From Acidocella facilis ATCC 35904 (GTDB lineage Bacteria > Pseudomonadota > Alphaproteobacteria > Acetobacterales > Acetobacteraceae): 64,000 bases of DNA. The stretch lies in contig NZ_JHYG01000007.1 of the NCBI RefSeq assembly GCF_000687875.1, positions 124,001 through 188,000 on the forward strand. The letters run 5' to 3'. Position numbers and translations under genes: made by a program. The notes beneath the pieces were generated by a model that was not told the origin of the DNA, searched no databases, and saw only the letters and a list, made by a program, of their open reading frames with translations. Positions 29,951 to 39,500 of this stretch are shown here, one piece after another (the first letter of the stretch is position 1; each line of letters starts with the position of its first letter).

Positions 29951-31104
29951 AGCGGCTGAGCATTCTCGGGTCAACGGGCAGTGTCGGCACGCAAACTCTT
30001 GATCTCGTTGCGGAAAATCCAGACGCCTATCAAATCTGCGCGCTGATCGGCGGGCGCAACGTAAAGCTGCTGGCCGAACAGGCCCGGCAATTCCGCCCGG
30101 AAATCACCGTCATTTCCGATGAAACCTTGCTGCCGGCGCTGCGCGAGGCGCTCGCGGGCAGCAATCTCGCTGTCGCCGGCGGGCGCGAGGCGGTGCTGGA
30201 GGCGGCTGGCCGCAAGGCTGATTGGACCATGTGCGCGATCACCGGCACCATCGGGCTGGAACCCACCCTGGCCGCCGTGCGCCAGGGCGGGGCCATTGCC
30301 TTTGCCTGCAAGGAATCCATGGTCTCCGCCGGGGATGTGTTCCTGCGCGAGGTCGAGGCCGCCGGGGCGACGCTGCTGCCGGTCGATTCCGAGCATAACG
30401 CCATCATGCAGGCGATGGCCGATGGCAACGCCAAGGCGGTCGACAAGATCGTGCTCACCGCCTCCGGCGGGCCGTTCCTCAATCACAGCCTGGAGGAGAT
30501 GCGCGCGGTGACGCGCGAGGCGGCCTTGCGCCACCCGGTTTGGTCGATGGGTGCGAAAATCACCATCGACAGCGCGACGATGTTCAATAAAGGCCTCGAA
30601 GTGATTGAGGCTGCAAGATTGTTCAATCTTCCGTCCGAGAAGATCGAGGTGCTGGTGCATCCGCAATCGGTCATTCATGGCATGGTCTGTTACGCCGACG
30701 GCTCGGTGCTGGCGCAGCTTGGCAGCCCGGATATGCGCATCCCCATCGCCCACGCTCTGGCCTGGCCGCAGCGCTTGGCGACGCAAGCCCCGCGGCTGGA
30801 TCTGGTGCAGGTGGCGAAGCTGGAATTCCACGCCCCGGACGAGCAGCGCTTCCCCGCCTTGCGCCTGGCCCGTGAGGCGCTGACCGCCGGCGGCGGCGCC
30901 CCCGCCGTGCTCAACGCCGCCAATGAAATCGCCGTCGCCGCCTTCCTGGACCGCAAGATCGGCTTCCTGGACATTGCCGGCATCGTCGAGAGCGTGATGC
31001 AATCCCTCGGCGCCCCGGCATTGCCGGATCTGGACGCGGTGCTCGCCATCGACGCCCAGGCCCGCCTCGCCGCCACCAACCTTGCCGCCGCAAAGGCCGC
31101 CTGA
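29941..31104 (+). CDS. dxr: 1-deoxy-D-xylulose 5-phosphate reductoisomerase
   Basis: 387 residues from ATG 29941; the open frame upstream is cdsA antiphase. NADPH-binding LSILGSTGSVGTQTLDLV, ITGTIGLEPTLAAV, the metal/substrate motif LPVDSEHNAIMQ and ASGGPFLNHSLEEM are present. It is the second step of the MEP isoprenoid pathway, which feeds UppS. Confidence 0.97.
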   Translation: MGLKRLSILGSTGSVGTQTLDLVAENPDAYQICALIGGRNVKLLAEQARQFRPEITVISDETLLPALREALAGSNLAVAGGREAVLEAAGRKADWTMCAITGTIGLEPTLAAVRQGGAIAFACKESMVSAGDVFLREVEAAGATLLPVDSEHNAIMQAMADGNAKAVDKIVLTASGGPFLNHSLEEMRAVTREAALRHPVWSMGAKITIDSATMFNKGLEVIEAARLFNLPSEKIEVLVHPQSVIHGMVCYADGSVLAQLGSPDMRIPIAHALAWPQRLATQAPRLDLVQVAKLEFHAPDEQRFPALRLAREALTAGGGAPAVLNAANEIAVAAFLDRKIGFLDIAGIVESVMQSLGAPALPDLDAVLAIDAQARLAATNLAAAKAA

Positions 31105-31107
31105 CCC

Positions 31108-32190
31108 ATGCTCGATACGCTGCGCACCATCCTCGCCTTCATCGTCGAAATCGGCGTGCTGATCTTCGTGCATGAGATGGGGCATTATCTTGCGGCCCGC
31201 AGCCAGGGGGTCACCGTCGAGACCTTCTCCGTCGGGTTCGGCCCGGCGCTGCTGAAATATACCGCGAAAAAATCCGGCACGGTCTGGCAGGTCTCGGCGC
31301 TGCCGCTCGGCGGCTATGTGAAGATGCAGGGCTGGGGCGAGGAGCAGACGCGCGGCCCGGCCAAGCCCGGCTCCTTCGCCTCCGCCTCGCTCTCCTCCAA
31401 GGCGGTGATCGTCGCCGCCGGGCCGCTCGCCAATTTGCTGCTGGCGGTGGTGATCTATGCCGGCATGTTCATGACTGCCGGGCAGCTCACCACCCAGCCG
31501 GTGCTGAGCGATGTGCAGGCGGGGTCGCCAGCGGCGGAGTCGCATCTGCAATCGGGCGATAGGGTGCTGGCGATCGGCGGCAACCCGATCGATAATTTCA
31601 ACCAGCTGCAGCAGATCGTGGTCATGCACCCCGATACCGTGCTGGATTTCACCATCCAGCGCGGCAATGCGCGGCTGATTCTGCCGGTCACGGTCGGCGA
31701 CATTAACATGAATGGCGATAAGATCGGCCATCTCGGTGTCATCGGTAGCCAATCCAGCCTCAAGCGCCTCGCCCCTGGCCCGGCGATCGCCACCGCCTTC
31801 AGGGAAACCGGGGCGCAGATCGCCGGCTGGTTCCATGGCATGGCGACGCTGATCGTCGATCATCGCGGCCTGCGCGACCTCGCGGGGCCGCTGGGAATCG
31901 CCCAGATCTCCGGCCAGGCGGCGGCTTTGGGCCTGCTTCCGGTGATCAGCCTGCTGGCGCTGCTTTCGATCAATCTCGGCCTGGTCAATCTGGTGCCGAT
32001 CCCGATTCTCGATGGCGGGCATCTGGTGTTCTACGCGGTGGAAGCGCTGATCCGCCGCCCGGTGCCCGAGCAGGCGCGCGAGGCCGGGCTGAAAGTGGGG
32101 GTGGCGATCATTCTCTCGCTTGTGCTGCTGGTCACATTTAATGATCTGACCCGGCTCGGCGCGGTCGCCTGGTTCACGCATTTACTTTAG
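31108..32190 (+). CDS. rseP: RIP metalloprotease RseP
   Basis: 360-residue site-2 protease. The zinc motif HEMGHYLAAR is in the first membrane helix and NLVPIPILDGGHLVF near the C-terminus supplies the third ligand. A single PDZ domain lies between (LSDVQAGSPAAESHLQSGDRVLAIGG). It cleaves anti-sigma factors and leftover signal peptides. It lies 3 bp after dxr and directly before bamA, the usual order. Confidence 0.96.
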   Translation: MLDTLRTILAFIVEIGVLIFVHEMGHYLAARSQGVTVETFSVGFGPALLKYTAKKSGTVWQVSALPLGGYVKMQGWGEEQTRGPAKPGSFASASLSSKAVIVAAGPLANLLLAVVIYAGMFMTAGQLTTQPVLSDVQAGSPAAESHLQSGDRVLAIGGNPIDNFNQLQQIVVMHPDTVLDFTIQRGNARLILPVTVGDINMNGDKIGHLGVIGSQSSLKRLAPGPAIATAFRETGAQIAGWFHGMATLIVDHRGLRDLAGPLGIAQISGQAAALGLLPVISLLALLSINLGLVNLVPIPILDGGHLVFYAVEALIRRPVPEQAREAGLKVGVAIILSLVLLVTFNDLTRLGAVAWFTHLL

Positions 32191-32402
32191 AGCAATATAT
32201 GTTCCGCGCGGCGCCCCGGCGTCCCGAAACGCATGAAGTTGTTGGCGAAAACAAAGCTTTGCCGGATCATCCCCGGATGCGAACGGCAAAGTTTAAACGG
32301 CGGCGCAGGGCGATGCCACCTTGCTCAGGGCGTTCACCCGTGCCAAACGCCGCGAGATGGCACGTCCCGGCAGCCCGGGGTTCTAGGTTTGGGAGATTTC
32401 GA

Positions 32403-34793
32403 TTGCTAAAGCCGCGCTCCGTTCTTCTGGCGTCCGTCTGCCTGCTGCCGGCCATGCTCGCCGCCTCCAGCCAACAGGCCCAGGCCGCGACCACCACGCA
32501 TCATAATAAGCCGGTGGCGCCCGTTCCCACGGGCGGCACCATCGCCGCGATCAATGTCACCGGGAATAAGCGGATCGAGGCCAGCACGATCATCGCTTAT
32601 ATGGTGGCACAGCCCGGCCAGCCTTTCGACCAGCAGGCCATCAACCAGTCGGTGAAGACGCTCTACGCCACCGGGCTGTTCCAGAGCGTGAACATCACCC
32701 GCCAGGGCAGCGACCTGAATGTGGCGGTGGTGGAAAACCCGATCGTCAACCAGGTGCTGTTCTCCGGCGATACCGAGCTGACCGACAAGGTCGCCCAGGC
32801 CACCGTCAGCCTGAAGCCGCGCTCGGTCTATACCCCCGCCGCCGCCGAGGCCGACCGCCGCGCCTTGCTCGATGCCTATGCCAAGAAGGGCTATTACAAC
32901 GCCCAGGTGACGGCCAATATCGTCAAGCTGCCGGATAACCGCGTGAATGTGGTGTTCCAGTGCGATGAAGGTCTCGAGACCAAGATCAGCCGCATCACCT
33001 TCGTCGGCAATGAGCATTTCTCGCAAGGCACGCTGCGCACGGTGGTCTCCACCCGGCAGAGCGCCTGGTGGCGCTTCCTCTCCAGCTCGGACCAGTACAA
33101 CCCGCAGCGCGTCGAGTATGACGAATATCTGCTGCATAAATTCTATTTCCATAAGGGCTATGCCGATTTCCAGGTGCTGAGCGCCAATGCCGGCCTCAGC
33201 CCCGACCGCAAATCCTTCTACCTGACCTTCACGGTCGATGAGGGCGCGCGTTACCGGATCGGCTCGATCAAGATCGTCTCCGGGATCAAGAACCTGCCCG
33301 AGCAGGAATTGCGCGGGCTGGTGCCGCTCTCCAAGGGCGACTGGTTCGATGGCGATGCGCTGCAGGAAGGCATCGACGCGCTGAACAAGCGCGCCCTTAA
33401 TCTCGGCTATGCCTTCGCCACGGTGAACCCGCAGGTGTCGCTGGACAAGAAGAAACACACGATGGACATCGTCCTGAATGTGGTCAACGGCCCGCGCGTC
33501 TGGATCCAGCGTGTCGACATCACCGGCAATACCCGCACCGAGGACAAGGTGATCCGCCGCGAGATGACGGTGGCGGACGGCGATGCCTACAACCAGAGCA
33601 AGATCGACGAATCCACCAAGAACATCAAAAACCTTGGCTATTTCAAGGATGAGAAGATCACCACCCAGCCGGGCTCGACCCCGCAGCAGGTGGTGCTGAA
33701 CACCGCGGTGACCGAGCAGGCCACCGGCCAGTTCTCGCTGGGTGGCGGCTACTCCACCTCGCTGGGGGCGCTGCTGAATACCGGCCTCAGCCAGAACAAC
33801 TTCCTGGGGACGGGCATCAACGCCTCGATCAACGCCCTGATCGCCCAGCGCGGCACCCAGATCAATCTGGGCATGACCGACCCGTATTTCCTCGACCGCA
33901 ACCTGATCGCGGGCTGGGATATCTTCCGCACGGTGACGAATTCCTACACCTCTGTCGGGCAGAACTATTCCTATTCGGAAAGCACGATGGGCGCCGATGT
34001 GCGCCTGGGCTACCGCTTCAACGATAATGTGCGGCAGACCTTCACCTACACGGTGAGCCAGCGTAATATTTACGACATCCCGACCGGCTCCAACACCAAC
34101 ATCTATATCCAGAACGAAGCCGGCAAATCCTCGCTCTCGCAGCTGAGCCAGACGCTGAGCTTCGATTATCTGGATGACGACCAGAACCCGCATTCGGGCC
34201 TGCGCCTGAACATCACCACGGATCTGGCCGGGCTTGGCGGCGATGCGAAATATTTCCGCATCACTCCGGACATCGCCTATTACATCCCGCTTGAGCATAT
34301 CTTCGGCAACCCGGCCTGGGTGCTGAAATTCTCCGCCTCCGCCGGCTATCTGGCCGATATGCGCGGCTATACCGACAAGATCGAAGACCGCTTCTTCCTT
34401 GGCGGCGATAGTCTGCGCGGCTTCGCCGATGGTGGCGTCGGCCCCTATGTCGAGCCGGTCTATAACAGCGCCGGCACCCTCACCAGCCAGGGCGGCCAGG
34501 TCGGCGGCAAATATATGTGGACGCAGTCCACCGAACTGCATTTCCCGCTGCCGATCTCCAAGGATATCGGCATCTCCGGATTCGCGTTCGTCGATGTCGG
34601 CTCGCTGTGGGGCGCCAACACGCTCAACAACGCCACCCTGCTCAACAGCTCCGCGCCGCGCGTCGGCGCCGGTGTCGGTATTTCCTGGAATACGCCGTTC
34701 GGCCTGATCAATTTGTCGCTGGCTCAGCCCGTGGTGAAGAAGAAGGGCGATCAGGTTCAGCAATTCCGCGTCTCTTTTGGTACGAGGTTCTAA
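32403..34793 (+). CDS. bamA: outer-membrane assembly factor BamA
   Basis: About 796 residues from TTG 32403 (GGGAG upstream), which starts a clean signal peptide ending QAQA. An ATG at 32199, 8 bp after rseP, would add 68 very basic residues and is less likely. Five POTRA units follow (beginning IAAINVTGNKRIEAS), then the Omp85 barrel with FFLGGDSLRGF, the conserved L6 RGF motif, and a terminal RVSFGTRF. It inserts beta-barrel proteins into the outer membrane. Confidence 0.95.
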   Translation: MLKPRSVLLASVCLLPAMLAASSQQAQAATTTHHNKPVAPVPTGGTIAAINVTGNKRIEASTIIAYMVAQPGQPFDQQAINQSVKTLYATGLFQSVNITRQGSDLNVAVVENPIVNQVLFSGDTELTDKVAQATVSLKPRSVYTPAAAEADRRALLDAYAKKGYYNAQVTANIVKLPDNRVNVVFQCDEGLETKISRITFVGNEHFSQGTLRTVVSTRQSAWWRFLSSSDQYNPQRVEYDEYLLHKFYFHKGYADFQVLSANAGLSPDRKSFYLTFTVDEGARYRIGSIKIVSGIKNLPEQELRGLVPLSKGDWFDGDALQEGIDALNKRALNLGYAFATVNPQVSLDKKKHTMDIVLNVVNGPRVWIQRVDITGNTRTEDKVIRREMTVADGDAYNQSKIDESTKNIKNLGYFKDEKITTQPGSTPQQVVLNTAVTEQATGQFSLGGGYSTSLGALLNTGLSQNNFLGTGINASINALIAQRGTQINLGMTDPYFLDRNLIAGWDIFRTVTNSYTSVGQNYSYSESTMGADVRLGYRFNDNVRQTFTYTVSQRNIYDIPTGSNTNIYIQNEAGKSSLSQLSQTLSFDYLDDDQNPHSGLRLNITTDLAGLGGDAKYFRITPDIAYYIPLEHIFGNPAWVLKFSASAGYLADMRGYTDKIEDRFFLGGDSLRGFADGGVGPYVEPVYNSAGTLTSQGGQVGGKYMWTQSTELHFPLPISKDIGISGFAFVDVGSLWGANTLNNATLLNSSAPRVGAGVGISWNTPFGLINLSLAQPVVKKKGDQVQQFRVSFGTRF

Positions 34794-35573
34794 GTGTCCG
34801 CTCTTTCCCGTTACGCGCTCGTTCTGCCGCTGCTGACGCTGGGGGCCGCACCGGCGGCGCATGCCCAGTCCGCCTCGTCCGGTTCGCCCGGCTTCTTCAT
34901 GCCGCCCAGCGCCCAGCAGCATAGCGCCGCCCCTGCCGCCAAGCCGAAAACCCCTCATAGCGAGGCACCGGCCCCGGCCGCCGCGCAGCCGGACCAGACC
35001 CAGTACAAGGTGCCGGACCTGCCCGCTTTGCCGCCCGCCCCGCCGCCGCCGACCGCCGTCATCGGCGTGCTCTCGGTGCCGGAAGTGCTGCAGAAATCCA
35101 CCGCCGCCCAGGCCGTGCAAGCCGAGATCGAGAAGCGCCAGGCCGCCCTCTCGAAGGACGCGCAAGTGGCCCGCGAAAAGATCCAGAGCGAGCAGCAGGC
35201 GATCGTCGCCGAGCGCGGCAAGCTCTCTGATGCCGAGCTGGAGAAGAAGGAGCAGGCGCTGCAGAACGAGATCGCCGCGACCCAGACCAAGTTCCAGGAG
35301 CGCAACCAGGCCATCCAGAATTCCGGTCAGCAGGCGCTGCAGCAGATCGAGGCGATGCTGGCTGGCATCGTCAAGCAGGAAGCCCAGGCCCATGGCATGA
35401 ACCTGGTGCTGCATCGTGAGCAGGCGGTGCTGAACGTCGCGGCCTTCGATCTCACCGACGAGACCGCCACCGAGCTGAACAAGCTGCTGCCGAGCGTGAA
35501 GGTGCCGCCCAGCGTGGTGACGCCGGGCATGCATGTCGACCAGCCGGGCGACCAGGGCAACGGCAGCCCCTGA
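34794..35573 (+). CDS. OmpH/Skp-family periplasmic chaperone
   Basis: 259 residues. GTG start immediately after the bamA stop, with GAGG six bases upstream. After a signal peptide ending AHAQ comes a Pro/Ala-rich segment (about residues 30-85). The Skp-like region then begins IGVLSVPEVLQKS, followed by a long charged coiled coil (about 105-185, EKRQAALSKDAQVAREK). It is longer than typical Skp because of the Pro-rich insert. Position between bamA and lpxD matches skp in other proteobacteria. Confidence 0.88.
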   Translation: MSALSRYALVLPLLTLGAAPAAHAQSASSGSPGFFMPPSAQQHSAAPAAKPKTPHSEAPAPAAAQPDQTQYKVPDLPALPPAPPPPTAVIGVLSVPEVLQKSTAAQAVQAEIEKRQAALSKDAQVAREKIQSEQQAIVAERGKLSDAELEKKEQALQNEIAATQTKFQERNQAIQNSGQQALQQIEAMLAGIVKQEAQAHGMNLVLHREQAVLNVAAFDLTDETATELNKLLPSVKVPPSVVTPGMHVDQPGDQGNGSP

Positions 35574-35576
35574 TCC

Positions 35577-36635
35577 ATGGCAGAGACTGGCAAACCCGGC
35601 GATGAGCGGTTCTTCCGCTATGCCGGGCCCCATCCGGTCAGCGCCCTCGCGGCGCTGCTTGGCATTCAGGCGCCCGAAACCGAGCGTCTGATCCGCCGCG
35701 TCGCCCCCCTGCAGACCGCGGGGCCAGACGATGTCAGCTTTCTGGATAATCGCCGCTATGCCGGCTTGCTGGCGCAAACCAAGGCCGGCGCCGTCATCCT
35801 GCATCCGGATTTCGCGGAGAAGGTGCCGGAAGGCTGCATCGCCCTGGCGGTGCCCGAGCCTTATGTCGGCTGGGCCAAAATCTCGGCTTTGTTTTATCCC
35901 TTCCCTCAGGCTGTGCCCGGCATTCACCCTTCGGCGGTGATCGATCCGAGTGCGGTGGTCGATGCTTCGGCCGAGATCGGCGCGGGGGCGGTCATCGGCG
36001 CAGGCGCGCAGATCGGCGCGGGCACCTCCATCGGCGCGCTGGCTTATGTCGGCCCCGGCGTGGTGGTCGGACGCGATTGCCGCATCCATGCGCAGGTGAC
36101 GCTGAGCCACGCCATCCTCGGCGACCGGGTGGTGATCTATCCCGGGGCGCGCATCGGCCAGGACGGGTTCGGCTTCGCCATCTCCAAAACCGGCTTCACC
36201 CCGGTGCCGCAGCTCGGCCGGGTGCTGATCGGCGATGGCGCGGAGATCGGCGCCAACTCCGCCATCGATCGCGGCTCCGCCCAGGACACCATCATCGGGC
36301 CGGGCGTGCATATCGATAATCTGGTGCAGATCGGCCATAACGTGAATATCGGCGCCTTTTCGGTGGTGGTGGCGCAGGCTGGCATCTCCGGCTCCACCCA
36401 GATCGGCCAGGGGGTGATGATCGCGGCCCAGGCCGGGCTCACCGGCCATCTGAAAATCGGCGACAAGGCCCGCATTGGCGCGCAATCCGGCGTGATGCAG
36501 GACGTGCCGGCCGGCGAGGAAGTATTGGGCGCGCCCGCCCAGAATGTGAAAAGCTTCTTCCGCGAGGTCATCACCTTGCGCAAACTCGCCCAATCCGGGC
36601 GCAAAGGACCAAAACAGGGATCTGATAAAGAATGA
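35577..36635 (+). CDS. lpxD: UDP-3-O-acylglucosamine N-acyltransferase LpxD
   Basis: 352 residues. The N-terminal uridine-binding domain has PDDVSFLDNRRYAGLL. A left-handed beta-helix of hexapeptide repeats follows (IGAGAVIGAGAQIGAGTSIG) with GQDGFGFA and the catalytic His segment NLVQIGHNVNIG. It is the third step of lipid A synthesis. The fabZ start overlaps the stop by 4 bp. Confidence 0.96.
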   Translation: MAETGKPGDERFFRYAGPHPVSALAALLGIQAPETERLIRRVAPLQTAGPDDVSFLDNRRYAGLLAQTKAGAVILHPDFAEKVPEGCIALAVPEPYVGWAKISALFYPFPQAVPGIHPSAVIDPSAVVDASAEIGAGAVIGAGAQIGAGTSIGALAYVGPGVVVGRDCRIHAQVTLSHAILGDRVVIYPGARIGQDGFGFAISKTGFTPVPQLGRVLIGDGAEIGANSAIDRGSAQDTIIGPGVHIDNLVQIGHNVNIGAFSVVVAQAGISGSTQIGQGVMIAAQAGLTGHLKIGDKARIGAQSGVMQDVPAGEEVLGAPAQNVKSFFREVITLRKLAQSGRKGPKQGSDKE

Positions 36636-37123
36636 CCGACGAGACTGCACCCGCCCTTCCGCCCGTTGATATCGAGATGATCGATACCAAGCAGATCCTC
36701 GGCATGATCCCGCACCGCTACCCGTTCCTGCTGGTCGATCGGCTGGTCGAGGTCCGCCGCGACCATTCTGCCGTCGGCATCAAGAATGTCACCGTCAACG
36801 AGCCGTTCTTTCAGGGGCATTTTCCTGGCCATCCGGTGATGCCGGGCGTGCTGATCATCGAGAGCATGGCGCAGACGGCGGCTAGCATGGTGATCGCCAC
36901 GCTGGGGCCGGAGTCCGGGATTCCCATCGTCTATTTCATGTCCATCGACGGCGCGAAATTCCGCAAGCCGGTGACGCCGGGCGACCAGCTGCGCATCACC
37001 GTGACCAAGGAAAAGCGTCGCGGCCAGATCTGGCGTTTCGCCTGCGCCGCCCGCGTGGATGGCGCGATGGTGGCGGAAGCCACGATCACCGCGATGATCA
37101 TGGAGAACGAGACGCCGGCATAA
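36632..37123 (+). CDS. fabZ: 3-hydroxyacyl-ACP dehydratase FabZ
   Basis: 163-residue hot-dog dehydratase. IPHRYPFLLVDR includes the catalytic His; FFQGHFPGHPVMPGVLIIESMAQ includes the catalytic Glu. It supplies unsaturated acyl-ACP and competes with lipid A for 3-hydroxyacyl-ACP, consistent with its place between lpxD and lpxA. A GCCGGC-type hairpin spans its stop codon. Confidence 0.97.
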   Translation: MTDETAPALPPVDIEMIDTKQILGMIPHRYPFLLVDRLVEVRRDHSAVGIKNVTVNEPFFQGHFPGHPVMPGVLIIESMAQTAASMVIATLGPESGIPIVYFMSIDGAKFRKPVTPGDQLRITVTKEKRRGQIWRFACAARVDGAMVAEATITAMIMENETPA

Positions 37124-37214
37124 TGCCGGCGCCGAGACATAAGCGGTAATTGAAATTGATTGGCCTCGGACGCTTCGCCCCGCTACAGCCCGGGCAGCTT
37201 GAAGCGGACAAGAC

Positions 37215-38030
37215 ATGCTGGATACGGTAACACCCATGATTCACCCCACCGCCCTCATCGAAGCCGGCGCGACCATCGCGCCGGATGCGAAAATCGGCCC
37301 GTTCTGCACGGTCGGCCGGGATGTGGTGCTGGACGCGGGGGTGGAGCTGGTCAGCCACGTCGCCATTTCCGGGCGCACCAGGGTAGGGGCCGGGGCGAAG
37401 ATTTTCCCCTTCTGCACCATCGGGCTGGAGCCGCAGGATCTGAAATATAAGGGCGAGGAGACCGAGACGGTGATCGGCCCGCGCACCCAGATCCGCGAGC
37501 ACGCCTCCATCCATCGCGGCACCGTCACCGGCTCCGGCATCACCCGCATCGGCGCCGACTGCCTGCTGATGGCCACCGTCCATGTCGCGCATGATTGCGT
37601 GCTGGGCGATGGCGTCATCATCTCCAACAATGTCGCCCTCGGCGGGCATGTCGAGATCGGTGACCGCGCGGTGATCGGCGGCAATGCGGCGTTGCTGCAA
37701 TTCACCCGGGTGGGCACCGGCGCCATGGTCGGCGGCCTCACCGGTGTCACCCGCGACGTCATCCCCTATGCCCGCGTCTTTGGCACCCGGGCCGAGCTGC
37801 TGGGGCTGAACCTGATCGGGCTGAAGCGGCGCGGGTTGGAGAAGGCGGCGCTGGCCGAGGTCAATAACGCCTATAAATTCCTGTTCTGCGGCCCTGGCGT
37901 GTTCGCCGCGCGCGTTGCCGAGGCCGGCGAGACCTACAAGGACAATGAACATGTCCGTGAGATCCTCGCCTTCATCGCCACGCCGTCCAAGCATGGGATC
38001 CTGACCAACGTCGCGGGCGACGAGGAATAA
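37215..38030 (+). CDS. lpxA: UDP-N-acetylglucosamine O-acyltransferase LpxA
   Basis: 271 residues. Start at ATG 37215 with GAAGCGGACA upstream; ATG 37236 (MIHPTALIE) is an alternative nearer the family consensus. Hexapeptide beta-helix with IGPFCTVGRDVVL, the QDLKYKGEET motif and HVAHDCVLGDGVI (catalytic His). The helical C-terminal domain has GLNLIGLKRRG. It is the first step of lipid A synthesis. Confidence 0.96.
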   Translation: MLDTVTPMIHPTALIEAGATIAPDAKIGPFCTVGRDVVLDAGVELVSHVAISGRTRVGAGAKIFPFCTIGLEPQDLKYKGEETETVIGPRTQIREHASIHRGTVTGSGITRIGADCLLMATVHVAHDCVLGDGVIISNNVALGGHVEIGDRAVIGGNAALLQFTRVGTGAMVGGLTGVTRDVIPYARVFGTRAELLGLNLIGLKRRGLEKAALAEVNNAYKFLFCGPGVFAARVAEAGETYKDNEHVREILAFIATPSKHGILTNVAGDEE

Positions 38031-38032
38031 AA

Positions 38033-38121
38033 CGTTTTTGGGCGCAGGCGCCCAAGGTTCCGACGCCGCTTTAGCGGCGTTGGAAAGGCGCCGGAGGGGC
38101 CGCTTTTTTCAAAAAAGCGGC
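38033..38121 (+). repeat. composite hairpin repeat, copy E (T5-A5 family)
   Basis: CGTTTTTGGG lead-in directly after the lpxA stop. Three stem-loops follow: GGGCGC/GCGCCC (38040-38053), ACGCCGC/GCGGCGT (about 38062-38080), and the family hairpin GCCGCTTTTT/AAAAAGCGGC (38099-38108 with 38112-38121). Confidence 0.75.
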
Positions 38122-38170
38122 GAAAAGGTTCGGGGTTGAGGCAGCGCCTGTGCCACCACCCCAGACGTTT

Positions 38171-38215
38171 ATGGGGGCTTTTTGAAAAAAGCCCCCATAC
38201 CCCCAAAAACTTTTG
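38171..38215 (-). repeat. T5-A5 apex hairpin repeat, copy F (inverted)
   Basis: Read on the minus strand this is CAAAAGTTTTTGGGGG and then a perfect 13-bp stem, ATGGGGGC-TTTTT with its complement (38171-38183 with 38186-38198). It faces copy E across about 50 bp and lies just upstream of lpxI. Confidence 0.85.
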
Positions 38216-38251
38216 CCACATAAGATCGACGCATCTGAGAGGGGGGAGGGC

Positions 38252-39070
38252 ATGAGTTCACCGCTGGGGATTATCGCGGGCGGCGGGCCGTTGCCGGGCC
38301 AGGTGGCGGCGGCGGCACGGGCGTCCGGGCGGGAGGTCTTCATCGCCGCGCTGGAAGGCTATGCGCTGCCGGAGATCGTGCAGCCTTTCCCGCACCATGC
38401 CTTCCGGCTCGGCGCCATCGGCGCGATGATCCGCGCCTTCCGCGAGCGCGGCTGCCGGGATCTGGTGATGATCGGCCCGGTCAAGCGCCCCTCCTTCCTC
38501 TCGCTGCGCCCGGATGCCGAAGGGGCGAAACTTCTGGCGCGCGTCGGCAAGGCGGCGTTCCTGGGCGATGACGGGCTGCTCGCCGCCATCGTCCGGGTGC
38601 TCTCCGAGGAAGGTTTCAACGTGCTCGGCGCGCATGAGATCATCAACGACGCGCTGGCCCCTGACGGGCTGCTCACCGCTCTCGGCCCGGACGCCCAGGC
38701 GATGGCCGACATCAAGCGCGGCATCGAGGTGCTGAAGCTCACCGGTGCCGCCGATATCGGCCAGGCTTGCGTGGTCCAGCAGGGCATCGTGCTGGCGGTG
38801 GAAACCGTGGAGGGCACCGATGCGATGCTCGCCCGCATCCCGGCCGTCACCCGCCCCGGCCCGGCCGGCGTGCTGGTGAAGATGGCCAAACCGCAACAAG
38901 AGCGCCGCGCCGACCTGCCGACGATCGGCCCGGATACGATAAGCCATGCGTCCCGTGCTGGGCTCAGGGGGGTGGCATTTGAAGCCGGCGGCACCATATT
39001 GGCCTCGAAACTGCAACTTATTGAAACAGCGAACAAAGAACATATTTTTTTGTTGGGCGTTTCAACATAA
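38252..39070 (+). CDS. lpxI: UDP-2,3-diacylglucosamine pyrophosphatase LpxI
   Basis: 272 residues from ATG 38252 with a GGGGGGAGGG ribosome site; an earlier in-frame start at 38213 overlaps hairpin F. Family (formerly DUF1009) segments are LGIIAGGGPLPGQVA, GAIGAMIRAFRERG, MIGPVKRPSF, DIGQACVVQQGIVLAVE and GVAFEAGGTIL. It hydrolyses UDP-2,3-diacyl-GlcN to lipid X in bacteria lacking LpxH. lpxB, which usually follows, is not here. Confidence 0.95.
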   Translation: MSSPLGIIAGGGPLPGQVAAAARASGREVFIAALEGYALPEIVQPFPHHAFRLGAIGAMIRAFRERGCRDLVMIGPVKRPSFLSLRPDAEGAKLLARVGKAAFLGDDGLLAAIVRVLSEEGFNVLGAHEIINDALAPDGLLTALGPDAQAMADIKRGIEVLKLTGAADIGQACVVQQGIVLAVETVEGTDAMLARIPAVTRPGPAGVLVKMAKPQQERRADLPTIGPDTISHASRAGLRGVAFEAGGTILASKLQLIETANKEHIFLLGVST

Positions 39071-39100
39071 GTTCATGAACGCGAGCGAAGAGGACAGGCG

Positions 39101-39499
39101 ATGAGCGAATTTACGTACCTCCACACCATGTTGCGGGTCGGCGACCTCGAACGAAGCGTAAAATTCTACACCGAACTGCTGGGCATGAAAGAGCTGCGCC
39201 GCAACGAGGTGCCAGATGGCAAATATACCCTCGTTTTCGTCGGTTATGGCGATGAGCGCAGCAATACCGTGCTTGAGCTCACCTATAATTGGGGCGTCGA
39301 GACCTACGAACTCGGCTCCGCCTTCGGGCATCTGGCGCTGGGCGTGCCGGATATTTACGCCACCTGCGAAAAACTGCGCGCCGCCGGGGTGAAAATCGCC
39401 CGCGAGCCCGGTCCGGTGAAATTCGGTACCACGGTGATCGCCTTCATCGAGGATCCGGACGGTTACAAGATCGAGCTGATCGAGCGGAAGTCGCACTGA
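39101..39499 (+). CDS. gloA: lactoylglutathione lyase (glyoxalase I)
   Basis: 132 residues. The VOC-fold motif [23 protein letters not shown] supplies the first metal His, [20 protein letters not shown] the Glu, and AFGHLALGV and [15 protein letters not shown] the remaining ligands. It detoxifies methylglyoxal with glutathione. It follows lpxI by 30 bp. Confidence 0.95.
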   Translation: MSEFTYLHTMLRVGDLERSVKFYTELLGMKELRRNEVPDGKYTLVFVGYGDERSNTVLELTYNWGVETYELGSAFGHLALGVPDIYATCEKLRAAGVKIAREPGPVKFGTTVIAFIEDPDGYKIELIERKSH

Positions 39500-39500
39500 G

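Noticed and set aside
32406-36650. 1414-codon open frame on the minus strand
   Set aside because: It runs antisense across bamA, ompH and lpxD, whose products carry clear family motifs. Composition is typical of high-GC shadow frames and no domain is recognisable.
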